Source: Caecitellus pseudoparvulus
Taxonomy: Eukaryota > Bigyra: Bicosoecida
Direction: 5' to 3'
Assembly: GCA_965644315.1 (NCBI GenBank)
Contig: CBFFRQ010000090.1
Location: forward strand, 62,001 to 126,000
Length of the DNA stretch: 64,000 nt
The notes below the pieces were generated by a model. It ran no database searches, was not told where the DNA came from, and worked only from the letters and a program-made list of their open reading frames with translations. Every line of letters begins with the position of its first letter. The stretch's first letter is position 1. A program made the translations under genes and the position numbers. Below are positions 31,501-42,044 of the stretch, piece after piece.

Positions 31501-34500
31501 GATGCTTCCTCTCCCACGGTGGGACCCGGTGAGCTACCCTCCGCCTCCTCGTCCCCTCGCACCCTCGCCGCCTCCTGTGCTGCTGCAGCTGCCAGGACAT
31601 CAGCTGCACTGAAGCCCCCCAGCCCCCCCAGAGCCATGCCCGGCATGCTGCCGTGGCGTGAGAAGCTGCCTACACGCCCGGCTCCAGCTGCGAAGGACTT
31701 GACGCTGAGGAGCGCCGCACGGGACATTCGCTTGTTGCGGAACTGCTCCGTCCGCTTTGCCTGCCACTCGGCATCGGACATGGTGCGGGCATGGGCCCGC
31801 TGCCGTGCGATGGCCTCCACGACGCTAGGCGTCTCCTCTGAGCTGGACACATCGCTTGCCGCTCGCAGCTGCTCCATTTCTTGGTGGGTCACGATGCCAA
31901 AGTTGTGACGGGGGCGAGGTGGCGCGCCCTCGCCACTGGATTCTCCCCTGTCCCCGGTGTGCCCACCGCGTCCGTCCTCGTCGCCAGCCGCCGCCCCTGC
32001 TGCTGCTGTGGGCGATGGGCGGTGCGTGCTGAGGCGAGGTGGGCCAAACACGTCGCTGTACCGCCGAGAGGGCTCATCCTGCACGTTGCGTCGGAGCTTC
32101 AGCTGAGGTGCCATGGCCAGCAAGTCTACTCCCTTGTGCATCGGCTTCACCTCCCCCGCGCGACCAGAGCGGGCACTCGCAGCACCGCTGTCCCGCCCAT
32201 CGCTGGACGAGGGGCGGGGGGTCGTGGACGCCTCACCCTCCTCCTCTGCACCCCCCTGCTTGTCCGCATTGTGTGCGGTGGATGCTTGCCCCTCCCCGCT
32301 GGACACAGCGTCCGTTTCAGCCTGTTCCGGACTGGTGGCGAGTGGCGAGTCTGCGCCTTGCTCTGAAGCTCCAGCTGCTGGGTGTTCGGCGCCGATGGCC
32401 CCAACAGCGTCAGAGGATGACCCTGACAGCTTGACTGGCTGCCCACCACTCTCATCAGAGGTCTGCTCCCCGCTCTGCCGTGGGGGGCGCAGGGGGCTGC
32501 TGGAAAGCCGACTGCGCCGCCCGCTCACCGGAAAGGCTTCCAGTTGGCCCCCTCCCCTGGAGCCAGGTCGGGAGGGGCTCTCAGTTTCCCCCCCCTCCGC
32601 CACAGGGGACATGACGTGAAAAGGGGCAGCCAGCGGAAGTGAGTCCCTGCTCGCATCACTGCCAGCCTCAGACAGGGCCAGCTCAGTGTCATCCACACGG
32701 TGCAGGTCCAGGGGCTGCGGCGGCACACTGGCAGCCGCACTCTGCCCGGCCTCACTGCCCCCGTCGCCAGCTGCCTCGCCACTGCCTTCAGACGCACTCA
32801 ACGAGTCCCCTGCCACACTGCCTGACTTGTCCTCCTTCGATGCCTCCTCGGCCCTCGCTTTGGCCAGCAGGTCCCGCACCGACCGGGCCTTGCGCTTGGA
32901 ACGGATGACCATGGACGGCAGGCGAGCCATGGCGGGGTGGGCATCACCCGCAGGCTCGGTCGCCTGCTCCTGGGGTGCGGCTTGGGCCGAGGGGGCGCTG
33001 TCTTTGTCCTGCTCCGCCCCCGGCACACCCGCGGAGCGCCCTTCACTCTCCTCGTCCTCCCCGTCAAGGTCACCATCATCCACCAGCGCATCCACGTGGT
33101 CGTCCAGCGTGTCCAAAGTACCATCCCGGGCGGAAGACGCCTCCTCCGCAAAGGCCTCCAGGTCCTCCATCGCAAGCTTGGAGCCGCCCCGGTCCAGGCG
33201 ACGAGACCCCAGCTTGGCAATGAGTTGGTCAGCCGGAACAGGCGCTGGTGCATCTCGCCCGGCCTCGCTACCCTTAGGCCGCGGGGGCAACGCCCGACCC
33301 AGTGCCGCCCGAGGGCTGCCCGCCTTGCCAGAGCCCACTCGCTTCAGGCCCAGTTTCATTCGGGAGGCGGCCAAGGTGGAGAAGAAAACGCCGGAAGTGA
33401 TGCGTTTCATGCCCCGCCCCTTGCCCTCTGCAGCCTTGGCCAGCTCCAGGCGCAGGGTGGCTTCCTGCGCGTCTGTGAGCCCCAGAGCGGCAATGGCGCC
33501 CTCCACGTCCAAGGAGGGCTTGCGGCTGTGCCCGGACACGCCGCCCCCACTGCCTGTGCTGCGCATGCTGCCTGTGCGTTTCAGACGGGAAATCAGCTCC
33601 TCCGCCTTGACGGTGCCTTCCCGGTTGCCTTCAGCTGCTGTGTGTTTCAGGCGCTCGATGAGGGCGGCACGCATCTCCTCTGGCGTGGCTCCCGCGGCAG
33701 CCGCTGCAGGCGCGCCGGCGTCCCCCTGCAAGATCTCCCACTTCTCCTTGCCTTTCTGGGCGGCACGCATGCTCATGGTGCGCTTCACCTTTTTGTCGCG
33801 AGACAGCGAGGCAATGAGCTCTGACGCCGGCACGGCGCCGCCATGCTGCCGAGCCACTGCGCCGCCCACCCCCCCCGTCGCCTTGCTCCCCCTCCCGCTA
33901 CTCTTGTCAGAAGAGGAACCCTTATCCACAGAAGCACTGCCGTCGGACGCGCTGCGGGCGTGAGGCGCCCGGGCACTGCGCGCCTTGCCGGACTTGGGCA
34001 TGAGAGCGGCAATGAGCTCTTCCGCGGGCACTGCGCCAGAACTGGGCCGGCGGGGCGACTGCTTCAGCTGCTGCAGAATGGCAGAGCGCGCTTCCCCCGG
34101 CGTGAGCCCGGAGGAGCTGCCCACGGCAGCCTGCTGCGCCCGGGACTTGCCCGGCGTGCGCATGCTGCCGCCTCGCGGCATGGCCTTGCCCCCCCGCCCC
34201 CCCTGCAGTGCGGCCAGCAACTCCGCCGCTGGCACGGTGCCAGTGGAACCCTCCTTGCTGGCGTCCTTGAGGCGCTGCATGAGGGAGGCGTAAGCCTCCG
34301 CGCCCACGGCCGCCTCCACGTCCTCCTCGTTACGGAGAATTTGCATCTCAGGCACCCCCCGCCGCTTGCCCCGCCCCCGCCCCTCCTTCCGCAGCCGAGC
34401 CAGCAAGTCTGCTGCCTTCACTGTGCCACTGCCCTGCTCCGCGTCGGCAGCTCGCCCGGCCGCCATGGCCTTCTGGATGTAGGACCGCCCGTCGCCGCCG

Positions 34501-37500
34501 CCAACGGCGCCCGCATCACCGGTGTTGTACAGAGTCGGCTCCACGCCGCTGCGGCTGCTGCCTGTGCTGCGCATGCTGCCCGTGCGTTTCAGGCGCTCGA
34601 GAAGCTCCTCCGCCTTCACTGCGCCCTCCCGGTCTCCAGCTTCCCTCGCTTGCCGAATGCGCTCCAACGCGACCGCCCGCAGCGTCTCCTTAGAAGCGCC
34701 CTCCTTGCTGGCAGCCAGAGCCAGGGCGGCGGAGCCGACGTCAGAAATGACTCGTGGAACACTGCCTCCAGTGCTGTCGCCCCCCACACTGCCCCCATCG
34801 TCCAGGCGCATGGACCCCAGCTTGCGGAGCAGTGTATCTGCCCTCACTGCGCCTGAGGCTGCGCGTGTGGCTGTTCGATCTGAAGCCAGCAGCCGGCCGA
34901 TGATGGCGCTTCGGTCTTCTGCGGACACTGCAGACTGTGTCTCGTCTTCGTGGGCAGCACCTGGGCGGCCCATGTGTGCTGTGCTGCTTGACTCGGAGCC
35001 GTCGTCTGCGTCCTCCACGCTGAGGGCGCCCTCCACCTCCAGGTCAGCTTTGCCGGCACCTACCGATGCGCTGTCCCCTCCCACGCCACGGCTCTTGCTC
35101 GACCCAGCGTGCATGCTGCTGCTCATCACCGCCTTGGACCCCAGGCGGCGCAGGAGCACATCTGCTTTGATGGTGCCCTCGCCCCCACCCGCACGGGCTG
35201 ACGCCTTGAGTCGCTCCAGAATCCCCGCCCGTGCCTCGGCTTCGGGGTCCCTGGCTGTGCCTGAGCCCCCTCCACTTGCAGCAGCAGCTGCAGTCGAAGC
35301 ACTCGCACCGCTGGGTCGTGGCACAGGGGGCCGGCCTTCGCTTCGGCGCTTGGGGCGTGGCTTGCCTGCGCCCAGTGACTTCAGCAGGTCTGCCGCCTTC
35401 ACAGGTCCGCTCGATTCTCCTCCTTTGCTGCTGCTGCCTGCTGTGTGGCTGGCCACGCGCCGCATGCCCCCACTGCCTCGTCCACCGGCAGCTGCAGGCG
35501 GCTTGCCTGGCCTTGGAGAGCCCTTGCCTCCTTTCCTGCCTTTGTCGCCTTTGAGCTTGGAGATCAGTGCGTCGGCCTTCACTGCACTGCTGCCTGACTC
35601 ACCGCTGTCCACTGATGCCGTCATGCTTGACGAGCCCTCCAACGGCTTGCCCAGCTTGGCGGTGAGCCCCTTGCCCTTGCGGCCACCCCTCCCCTTGCCA
35701 CCTCGTTTGTCCGCACCCAGTGACTTCAGCAGGTCCGCCGCTTTCACAGGTCCGCCTTCTTCGCTGCCCTTGCTGCTGCTGCCTGCTGTGTGGCTTGCCA
35801 CGCGCCGCATGCCGCCGCCGCCTCCTCCACCAGCAGCAGCTGCAGGCGGCCTGCCGCCGCCCTTCCTGCCTTTGACTGCCTTGAGCTGGGCAATCAAGTC
35901 ACTTGCCTTGACGGCGCCCGGTGTGGACGTGTCCTGCACAGCCGGTGTTGAGGCAGAGCCCTTCAGCGGCTTGCCGAGTTTCGCAGTCAAGCCGCCCGTG
36001 CCTTTAGACCGGCCACTGCTGGTGCTGGACGCCTCCTCGTCCACGCCAAGCGACTTCAGGAGGTCTGCAGCTTTAACTGTCCCTGCTGCAGCACTCTCTT
36101 CCGCCCGGGCTGCTGCCATGGCAGCCCGCAGCGCATCCCCGCTATGGGACGCACTGGAGGCCTGAGCAGAGGCAGCCGCCACAGGCTTCGCCGCTGACGC
36201 TGTCCCACGATGGTCGGTGCGAGCTTTTGTGTGCTCAAAGTCCAGCTCATCTGACGTCACCGTCGCGTCTCGAGCAGGCGGCTTGTCCGTCGGGAGGAAG
36301 TCACGGCCTTGCACCCACGGGTGCAAGAACACCTGCTGGGCGGTCAGACGGGCCTCTGCGTCCCTGTTCAACATGCCCATCATCAAGTGAACCAAGGCAG
36401 TGGGCCACGGCTCCAGTGGCACAGTGTTGAAGGTCACAGGCCGCTGCTTGCTGGCTGCCTTGCGGCGTGCTTGCAGCGCAGCTGCCTCCTGTGCCCCAGG
36501 CCCTGCCCCAGCACCAGCCGCTGGCTCATCAGCTTCCCCCTCGCCATCAGGCTCGCGATCAAAGCTCAGCTGGCCCCCGAGGCCGCTCTCCGCAGCAGAC
36601 CGTGCCCCCTTTACTATGCTGGATAACGTATCAGCTCCGCCCTCCTCGTCGAAGTCGGAGTCTGAATCGTACGTAATTTCTACGTCCACTCCCCGTCGAC
36701 CCTTGCCGCCAATGTGGGCCACTGTGGGTGCAGCAGAGGCTTTGGGCCGGGGCTGCAGAGACTCAGGGATGCCCACCGGCAAATCAGGGCGTCCACCTGG
36801 AGTGCGCACATGGGCCCACTCCACCGCACGACCGATGCAGGCTGGGCTGGTGTGCCGGTCCCACTCGGGAGTGTGTTTCAGCACCTGCTGCATCAAAGCC
36901 TGCGCACTCGCGCCCTTGAAGGGATACTTTCCCGTCAGCATTACCCACAGTAACACTCCCATGGACCAGACGTCAACAGGGTACCCTCCATAGTCCCCGT
37001 ATGGCGGCTCAATCACCTCAGGAGCCATGTACTCTGGCGACCCAACTCGCTGCTTGAAGCGGCGATGTCTCAAAGTGAGCTCACCTGCTGGCGTGGTGAG
37101 AGGGTTGCCACTGGGAATGTCCACACGAGTTGCCGTGCCGAAGTCCCCCAGCTTCACGCAGCGCCCAGCCAAGTCTGGCGGCAAGGACAGCTCCTCACCG
37201 TCTGGCCCAACAGGCGGAGAAACGTCGTGCAGCAGCTGGTCATGGCGGTACTTTGTGTCCAGCGCCTGCCCCTCGCGCTCCGCGTTTGCCAGCAGGATGT
37301 TCTCGGCCTTGACGTTGCGGTGAGCGATGCCACACGCATGCGCGTAGTACACTCCCAGCGCCACTTGCCGAAAAACCACCCGAGCCATGGCCAACGGCAA
37401 GTGGTGCACCTTGCGAAGGAAAGCAAAAAGTGACCCACCCATGCCCAGCTCCATGACAATGTGCACTCCTCTGTGTGACTCGAATGTGTCAATGAGCTGC

Positions 37501-38058
37501 GCCACGTGGCCCAGCCCGTCGGCCAAGCCCGGAAGCGGACGAAGCGGTGCGGTCAAGCACGCCATGGACAGCACCTCGTCTTTGCAGGTGCGCAGCGCCC
37601 CCCGCTCCTTCAAGCGGCCTTTGCTGTACACCTTCATGGCTACTTTGGGTCCTGCAGGCAGGGGTTTGCCTGTGGCGGTTTTGGTTGCGCCAGCAGAATT
37701 CTCGCCCGAAAACCCAGGGAAGCCAGGTCGCTCTCCAGCCGAGCCGACGAGCGGCACAGCCTTCCACACCTTCGTGAACTTGCCCTGGCCCAGAATCTGC
37801 ACAGGAGAAGGTGTGCGCACCCTGTGCACCAGCGCCGGGACTCCACGCTCTCCCCAGCAACAGCAGCCAGTCCAGACGCGTGTAACTCCCTCAGCATCGC
37901 ACGCGACACGGCGTTTCACGCACCCGGTCTGTCGCGAACAGCGCATCAGGGGCACCCTCACGCCTGAACTTGAACGATGCACTGTCCAAGACACACCCCT
38001 GTGCGTCCCTGACATCTCCGTCCATCCCGCCGCCGGCACTCGGGCTGGCAGCTGCCAT
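28593..38058 (-). CDS. Giant protein kinase-like protein (HRN, possible pseudokinase) with repeated short motif
   Basis: Two exons, 38058-37924 and 37796-28593, joined by a 127-bp phase-0 intron (GTGCGT donor), giving about 3,112 residues. The chosen ATG has a strong context (GCCATGG); a more 5' exon cannot be excluded. The kinase domain (about residues 46-545) has the Gly-loop ILGQGKFTKVW, the VAMKVYSK lysine, LGDFGTATR, SPEYMAPEV, DVWSMGVLLWVMLTGKYPF and a C-lobe end LTAQQVFLHPWV. The catalytic loop reads AHRNVKAENIL: the catalytic Asp of HRD is Asn, as in some pseudokinases. A ~115-residue acidic insertion splits the C-lobe. Next come 14 copies of a V[KP]AxxLLxxL motif, then about 1,500 residues of Ser/Pro/Gly-rich disordered sequence, and a basic end RRSRRRKRQR. 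Kinase group is uncertain (CAMK/ULK-like layout). Confidence 0.8.
33205..36090 (-). repeat. Fourteen dispersed copies of a V-[KP]-A-x-x-L-[LI]-x-x-L motif (protein-level repeat)
   Basis: Within the kinase-like gene the translated sequence repeats a 12-residue motif, consensus G-[TAP]-V-[KP]-A-[AES]-[DE]-L-[LI]-x-[KRA]-L. Examples are GTVKAADLLKSLG, GAVKAEELLERLK, GTVPAAELLAALQ and APVPADQLIAKLG. Spacing varies from about 30 to 110 residues and the intervening sequence is disordered and basic/Ser-rich. Several copies are followed by a basic, Ser-containing tail (RTGSMRSTGS, GSMRLDDG), which looks like a phosphorylation site. The DNA is not a simple tandem repeat, so the motif appears to be held by selection. 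Confidence 0.75.
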
Positions 38059-38362
38059 GGCTGCTCGCTCCTGCTCTGGCGTCCACTGGCGTGTCGGCCA
38101 AGCTGTCCCGTGCCACACCTGCCGCACGGCTCCCAATTGATCTGCCGGGCAAGCGCGTTGCTGGCGATATCAAGCTGGACAATTTTGGGATTCTGGTGAA
38201 ATCGTTGCTCCAATTTCTGCCTTCGTAGATACATTGAAATTGAAGCAACTTGCGCCATGTCCAAAGGAAAGGTAGGCAAAAAGCCTGGCGGCACAACCTG
38301 CTTGCACAGGCACAAGGGTGTTGTGTATGGACTGGCGTAGTGCTGCATTCAGGACGATCCGG
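38059..38362. other. Gap between type I membrane protein gene and kinase-like gene
   Basis: A 304-bp stretch between two minus-strand genes. All minus-strand frames have partial openness, and an ATG at 38376 overlaps the upstream stop, so a 5' exon of the kinase gene may lie here. The sequence shows a fragment with the pattern KIVQLDIASNAL in one frame. I could not join it to the kinase exon with consistent phase. Confidence 0.3.
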
Positions 38363-41300
38363 TCAAATTGGCTCATACGCGCCAGTGACGGTGCGCCTTT
38401 CGCGCCGGCAGTACACGTATGCCACTCCCATCAATACCAAACCACCAACAACACCACCAGCGATTCCAAAGATCGTTCCCAGATCTGCTGGGGGCTTTTC
38501 AGGCTTGTGGCTGCCGTGGGCAGTGTCATCGTCGTTGCCAGGCATGTCGTCATTGCCAGGCATGTCGTCGTCACCACCAGTGGAGGAGGAGTGCAAGGGT
38601 AGGGGCTCGTACACGACACCCTGGCCCACTACGGGGTTCTGAGCACACAGCGTGTTGGGGGCACACTTGGCCACCACCACTACCCAGTGATGCCCGCGTA
38701 CTCGTGAAATGTCGGCCTCTGGGAGCGTTCCAGAGAAGCTGATCTGACCCCGCTCCACCAGCACATAGTCTGCCAGCACACTGTACAGCTGCTCCATGAC
38801 TTGCAGATAGCCACAGTACGACCCCTGCTGCAGCACAGCCAGTTGCTCCGGCGAAATGGCGTCCTTTGCAATCAGAGCGATGCTGAAGGTCAAGCCCTCG
38901 TCGATGGGCAGCATGACAGGCTTCGAGGTGGAGCCCTGACTCACAATCATGGACGGAAACTCCACCTTGGCGAAAAGAGAGGTCTGAGTAACTGTCGATT
39001 CCAGCACTGTGCGGTTTGACACGCCCAAATACCCTGCACCTGCATCCCCCATCATCACTCGTGCGCGGGCGTGCCCCCGTCCAGGCACCCCATGCGCACC
39101 TTCCACCATCGCAGCAACAAGGCCCCTGTGCGAAGCACCCGATGCCTTGTTCGGCATCGCGATCAAGACCTCAGCTGAAGCTGGACCCGCAGCAGCGTCC
39201 ACCACGATCACCTCGTCGGGTGTCTGCACACTCCAAGGCGTGCCAACAGACGCACCACACGAACTCGTTGGCCCCGCCACGCACAAAGGTACCTTCACCG
39301 ACCCAGCACACGCCTCAACACGCACACGCACTGTGCCACTGCCCACGCTAGACAAGTACGGATCCGCAAACACCGTCCATGGATCCACCTGCGGCGTGAG
39401 GGAGCTGCCCCGCAAGACACGCGATTCAGCGCCGTTCGGAGCAGGCAAGGCCAGCTGGACAGCTGTCGTGTGCGATTGGTTCTGCTGGAAATGGGCAGGT
39501 GACACTTGCTGTGGGACAGAGGAATGCAGTCGCACCTCCACTCCCACTGGTTCCAGGGCTCGAATCTTGGCAGATGGCTCGTTCAAGGAGAACAGAAGCA
39601 CAAACACGTTCACGAAGCAGCTGGCGCCGGGAGTGGAGACGCCCTTGCAGAAGCTATGTGGGAGTGGCGCAATGGGGCCCCATGAGAACATGTCCCCCAC
39701 CGCGCTTCCCTGGACCTTGCTGGAACCACCTCCGATGGGTGGAATGGGGAAGCGCAGGTCCGTGCTGCAGGCCTCCTGCTGCGCTCCTGGACCACACACG
39801 TCGTAGCTGATGGCGATTACGGATGCCCCTGGACCGATGGACACACGACCAGCATCCAGCTCTTCCTCCATCCATAATGCAAGCCCTGGATGCTGCTCAG
39901 CGACCTCTGGCAGCAAGCTGCGCAGGCGCTCCTCCGCATCATTCGCTTCAGACATGCTGCTGCTTGCCGTGTAGGCGCCCACACTGGAGTCCTGGGGGAA
40001 ATTCATGCATCCCGACGTGCGGCACTGCATGTTGACGCTGAGGTACTGACTTGTCCGGTTCGCCAGAGGCATGTCCGCTGCCCACGCACTCGCCGGCACT
40101 GGCACGGTCAACCAGGTATGCGGGCCAATGACGCTCCCGTGGTCATGACAGGTGCCGTCGGCGTTGTGGTGCGAGCATACTCGCTCAAACGGCATGTACG
40201 CCTGCACAACTGGATCATGCACACTCGCAGCTGGCACAGTGGCGCTGGAGTACACCAGCAGCGTCAGCGGCTGGGAAGGCGCAACGTCCTGACCAGCCTC
40301 CACTACCAGCACAGTCCACAACCCAGCCTTGTAGTCAGCTGCGTCGCACTTCATGCCCCCAACTGCACATGGCTCGTTGGCACTCACGAAGAGCCCGTGA
40401 TACCCATGGAAGCCCAGCTGGTTCTCGTTGGGGGGGAGCAGCCCAACCATGCAGGAGTCCACCTTCACAGGTTTGCCTGGCGGAATCAAACACATGACAG
40501 GCGAGTACGCCTCCCTTGCGCGGGACACCTGCACAGTCAAGTTTTGACTCGCATCAGGCAGGTAGAACTGCGCCAGTGAAAAGGTGTTGTTCTCCAAACC
40601 TGTGCCGGCGGGCGGCGCGCTCATTGGCAAGGCAGCTGTCCCCAGCACCATCTGCACTGGGTGCACCTGATACCCCGCCATGATCGTGAACGGCGCCCCC
40701 ACTCCACTGCCCCCGCTGCCACTGACGTATGCAGCCACCGTCCAGTTGGCGCTGGGGGCACCCTGCATGCATGCGTCCACTGTTGTCACCACCACATGCC
40801 TCTGGCCGTGTGGCACGAGCAAGTTGCACTTCCCTGTGTTTTTTGGCCCAGGCAGCGTCGTCGGATCGCCGGGCACATACCTGTTGGTCAGGTACAGGCT
40901 CACTGTGACGCCTGGCGTGGAGTCCCCCCAACTCAAGGCGAAGTTGCCCAAGGTTGCCATGGCGTCAGCAGGCACGTCAGGGCGCAGCGAAAAGTACTGG
41001 GGCGCGCCACCAGCCGCCAGCACAGAGGACAGTGACACACCCGGCAAGAGCTGAGTGATGCTTGGCTCAGAGCCACTGTCGCGCGCCGTGGAAGCTGACA
41101 GGTACACGTCCGCGCCGCCTGGGCATGGTGTTGTCAAGGTAACCAGCCAGCCGACGTCAGCTGCAGCTGGGGGCGGCACCTGCACATGGTCCACGCCGAA
41201 ACCGTGCAAGATGCTCCATGTGAACGATGCTGAAGACGGCCAAGTAGCCTTGTTTGCGGGGGCTGCTCCAGCGTCAATGTAGGCGTCAACTTTGCAGTTT

Positions 41301-41575
41301 GCGGAGGATGCGGATAGCAGCGCGCTGAGGAGATCCTGGACGGCGACGCCGTGGGGAGGAGCGATCCACACGTGGACTGGTGCATCTGGGGGGACTTGCA
41401 CGAGGGTTTGACCGGAATCAGCGTCGATGGAAGTCCAGGGGTCCGCGAGCTGTCGGTCAGTTTCAACGTGCTGTAGGTCAGCCGCACTTGCGCTTTGCCG
41501 CTGGGCGTTCGACAGGCTCGCCGACACGGCAAGAACAAGCCATGACAGCAAGGTGAACAAGAATGCTTGAGTCAT
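38363..41575 (-). CDS. Large type I membrane glycoprotein, unknown family
   Basis: Single exon of 1,070 residues. The chosen ATG begins a clean signal peptide (MTQAFLFTLLSWLVLAVSAS, cleavage probably near SNAQ); in-frame codons upstream have no ATG. The ectodomain of about 1,000 residues is Ser/Ala/Val/Pro-rich, mostly beta-like, with scattered N-glycosylation sequons (for example NWT, NNT, NLT, NRT, NQS) and many Cys. It includes recurring strands ending in WTV-like segments (NWTVAAYV, LWTVLVVEAG). An acidic stalk with a small tandem repeat (DDDMPGNDDMPGNDDD) leads to one membrane helix (IFGIAGGVVGGLVLMGVAYV) and a short tail CRRERRTVTGAYEPI. The tail's final YEPI is tyrosine-sorting-like. 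Function unknown; a surface receptor or adhesin is possible. Confidence 0.72.
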   Translation of the reverse strand: MTQAFLFTLLSWLVLAVSASLSNAQRQSASAADLQHVETDRQLADPWTSIDADSGQTLVQVPPDAPVHVWIAPPHGVAVQDLLSALLSASSANCKVDAYIDAGAAPANKATWPSSASFTWSILHGFGVDHVQVPPPAAADVGWLVTLTTPCPGGADVYLSASTARDSGSEPSITQLLPGVSLSSVLAAGGAPQYFSLRPDVPADAMATLGNFALSWGDSTPGVTVSLYLTNRYVPGDPTTLPGPKNTGKCNLLVPHGQRHVVVTTVDACMQGAPSANWTVAAYVSGSGGSGVGAPFTIMAGYQVHPVQMVLGTAALPMSAPPAGTGLENNTFSLAQFYLPDASQNLTVQVSRAREAYSPVMCLIPPGKPVKVDSCMVGLLPPNENQLGFHGYHGLFVSANEPCAVGGMKCDAADYKAGLWTVLVVEAGQDVAPSQPLTLLVYSSATVPAASVHDPVVQAYMPFERVCSHHNADGTCHDHGSVIGPHTWLTVPVPASAWAADMPLANRTSQYLSVNMQCRTSGCMNFPQDSSVGAYTASSSMSEANDAEERLRSLLPEVAEQHPGLALWMEEELDAGRVSIGPGASVIAISYDVCGPGAQQEACSTDLRFPIPPIGGGSSKVQGSAVGDMFSWGPIAPLPHSFCKGVSTPGASCFVNVFVLLFSLNEPSAKIRALEPVGVEVRLHSSVPQQVSPAHFQQNQSHTTAVQLALPAPNGAESRVLRGSSLTPQVDPWTVFADPYLSSVGSGTVRVRVEACAGSVKVPLCVAGPTSSCGASVGTPWSVQTPDEVIVVDAAAGPASAEVLIAMPNKASGASHRGLVAAMVEGAHGVPGRGHARARVMMGDAGAGYLGVSNRTVLESTVTQTSLFAKVEFPSMIVSQGSTSKPVMLPIDEGLTFSIALIAKDAISPEQLAVLQQGSYCGYLQVMEQLYSVLADYVLVERGQISFSGTLPEADISRVRGHHWVVVVAKCAPNTLCAQNPVVGQGVVYEPLPLHSSSTGGDDDMPGNDDMPGNDDDTAHGSHKPEKPPADLGTIFGIAGGVVGGLVLMGVAYVYCRRERRTVTGAYEPI

Positions 41576-42044
41576 TGGTACGATAGTCCTGTTCGGGGGC
41601 TTGCTCAGCTTGCAATACGGGACACCTCGGAACTTGCGGAGTAGTGCAACTTTGTCGGCTGAGAATGAGTGCGCCACTTACGACCAACGCGGCCGAGATG
41701 CCACGGGCGAAGAAATACCGATGAGGATACAGCGCTGTTGTGTGGAAATGTGAGATGTTGTTGAATTTGATTCAGATCTGGCGCACTGCCCTCAGGTTTG
41801 TGTCGCTGCCATGCAGCAAGCGTGAGGGGGGTGCCGCTGCGGAAATCGACCCCCCTTGACAACCAACCCACACCCGCCGTGCGTCAAGAACGCGACGATA
41901 CCTACTCCCCTCGCCATGAAAAAATAAAAATATCAGTAGACAAATCGTAGGCCCCGTCACTGGTCAGCATTTCTCTCGGCTTCCCTTGCACAACGGCGCA
42001 CTAGGCTTACGGAATTCCGCTGCACCTCATCCGCATCGCTCACA
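41576..42044. promoter_or_regulatory. Divergent intergenic region, membrane glycoprotein / aldo-keto reductase
   Basis: A 469-bp region between divergent ATGs. It contains a conspicuous A-rich run around 41925-41940 (AAAAAATAAAAATAT) that stands out from the GC-rich background, about 110 bp upstream of the reductase ATG. It could be a promoter element or nucleosome-depleted spot; this is inference. Confidence 0.35.

Noticed and set aside
32686-36165. Several plus-strand frames of 300-550 residues opposite the giant kinase-like gene
   Set aside because: They consist of Ser/Leu/Pro/Arg runs complementary to the repeated motif and disordered tail; the kinase domain fixes the minus strand as coding.
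38059-38376. An N-terminal exon of the giant kinase with an LRR-like phrase (KIVQLDIASNAL)
   Set aside because: I could not find donor and acceptor sites with consistent phase to the WTPEQERAAM segment, and an ATG at 38376 would overlap the upstream stop; left as a possibility only.
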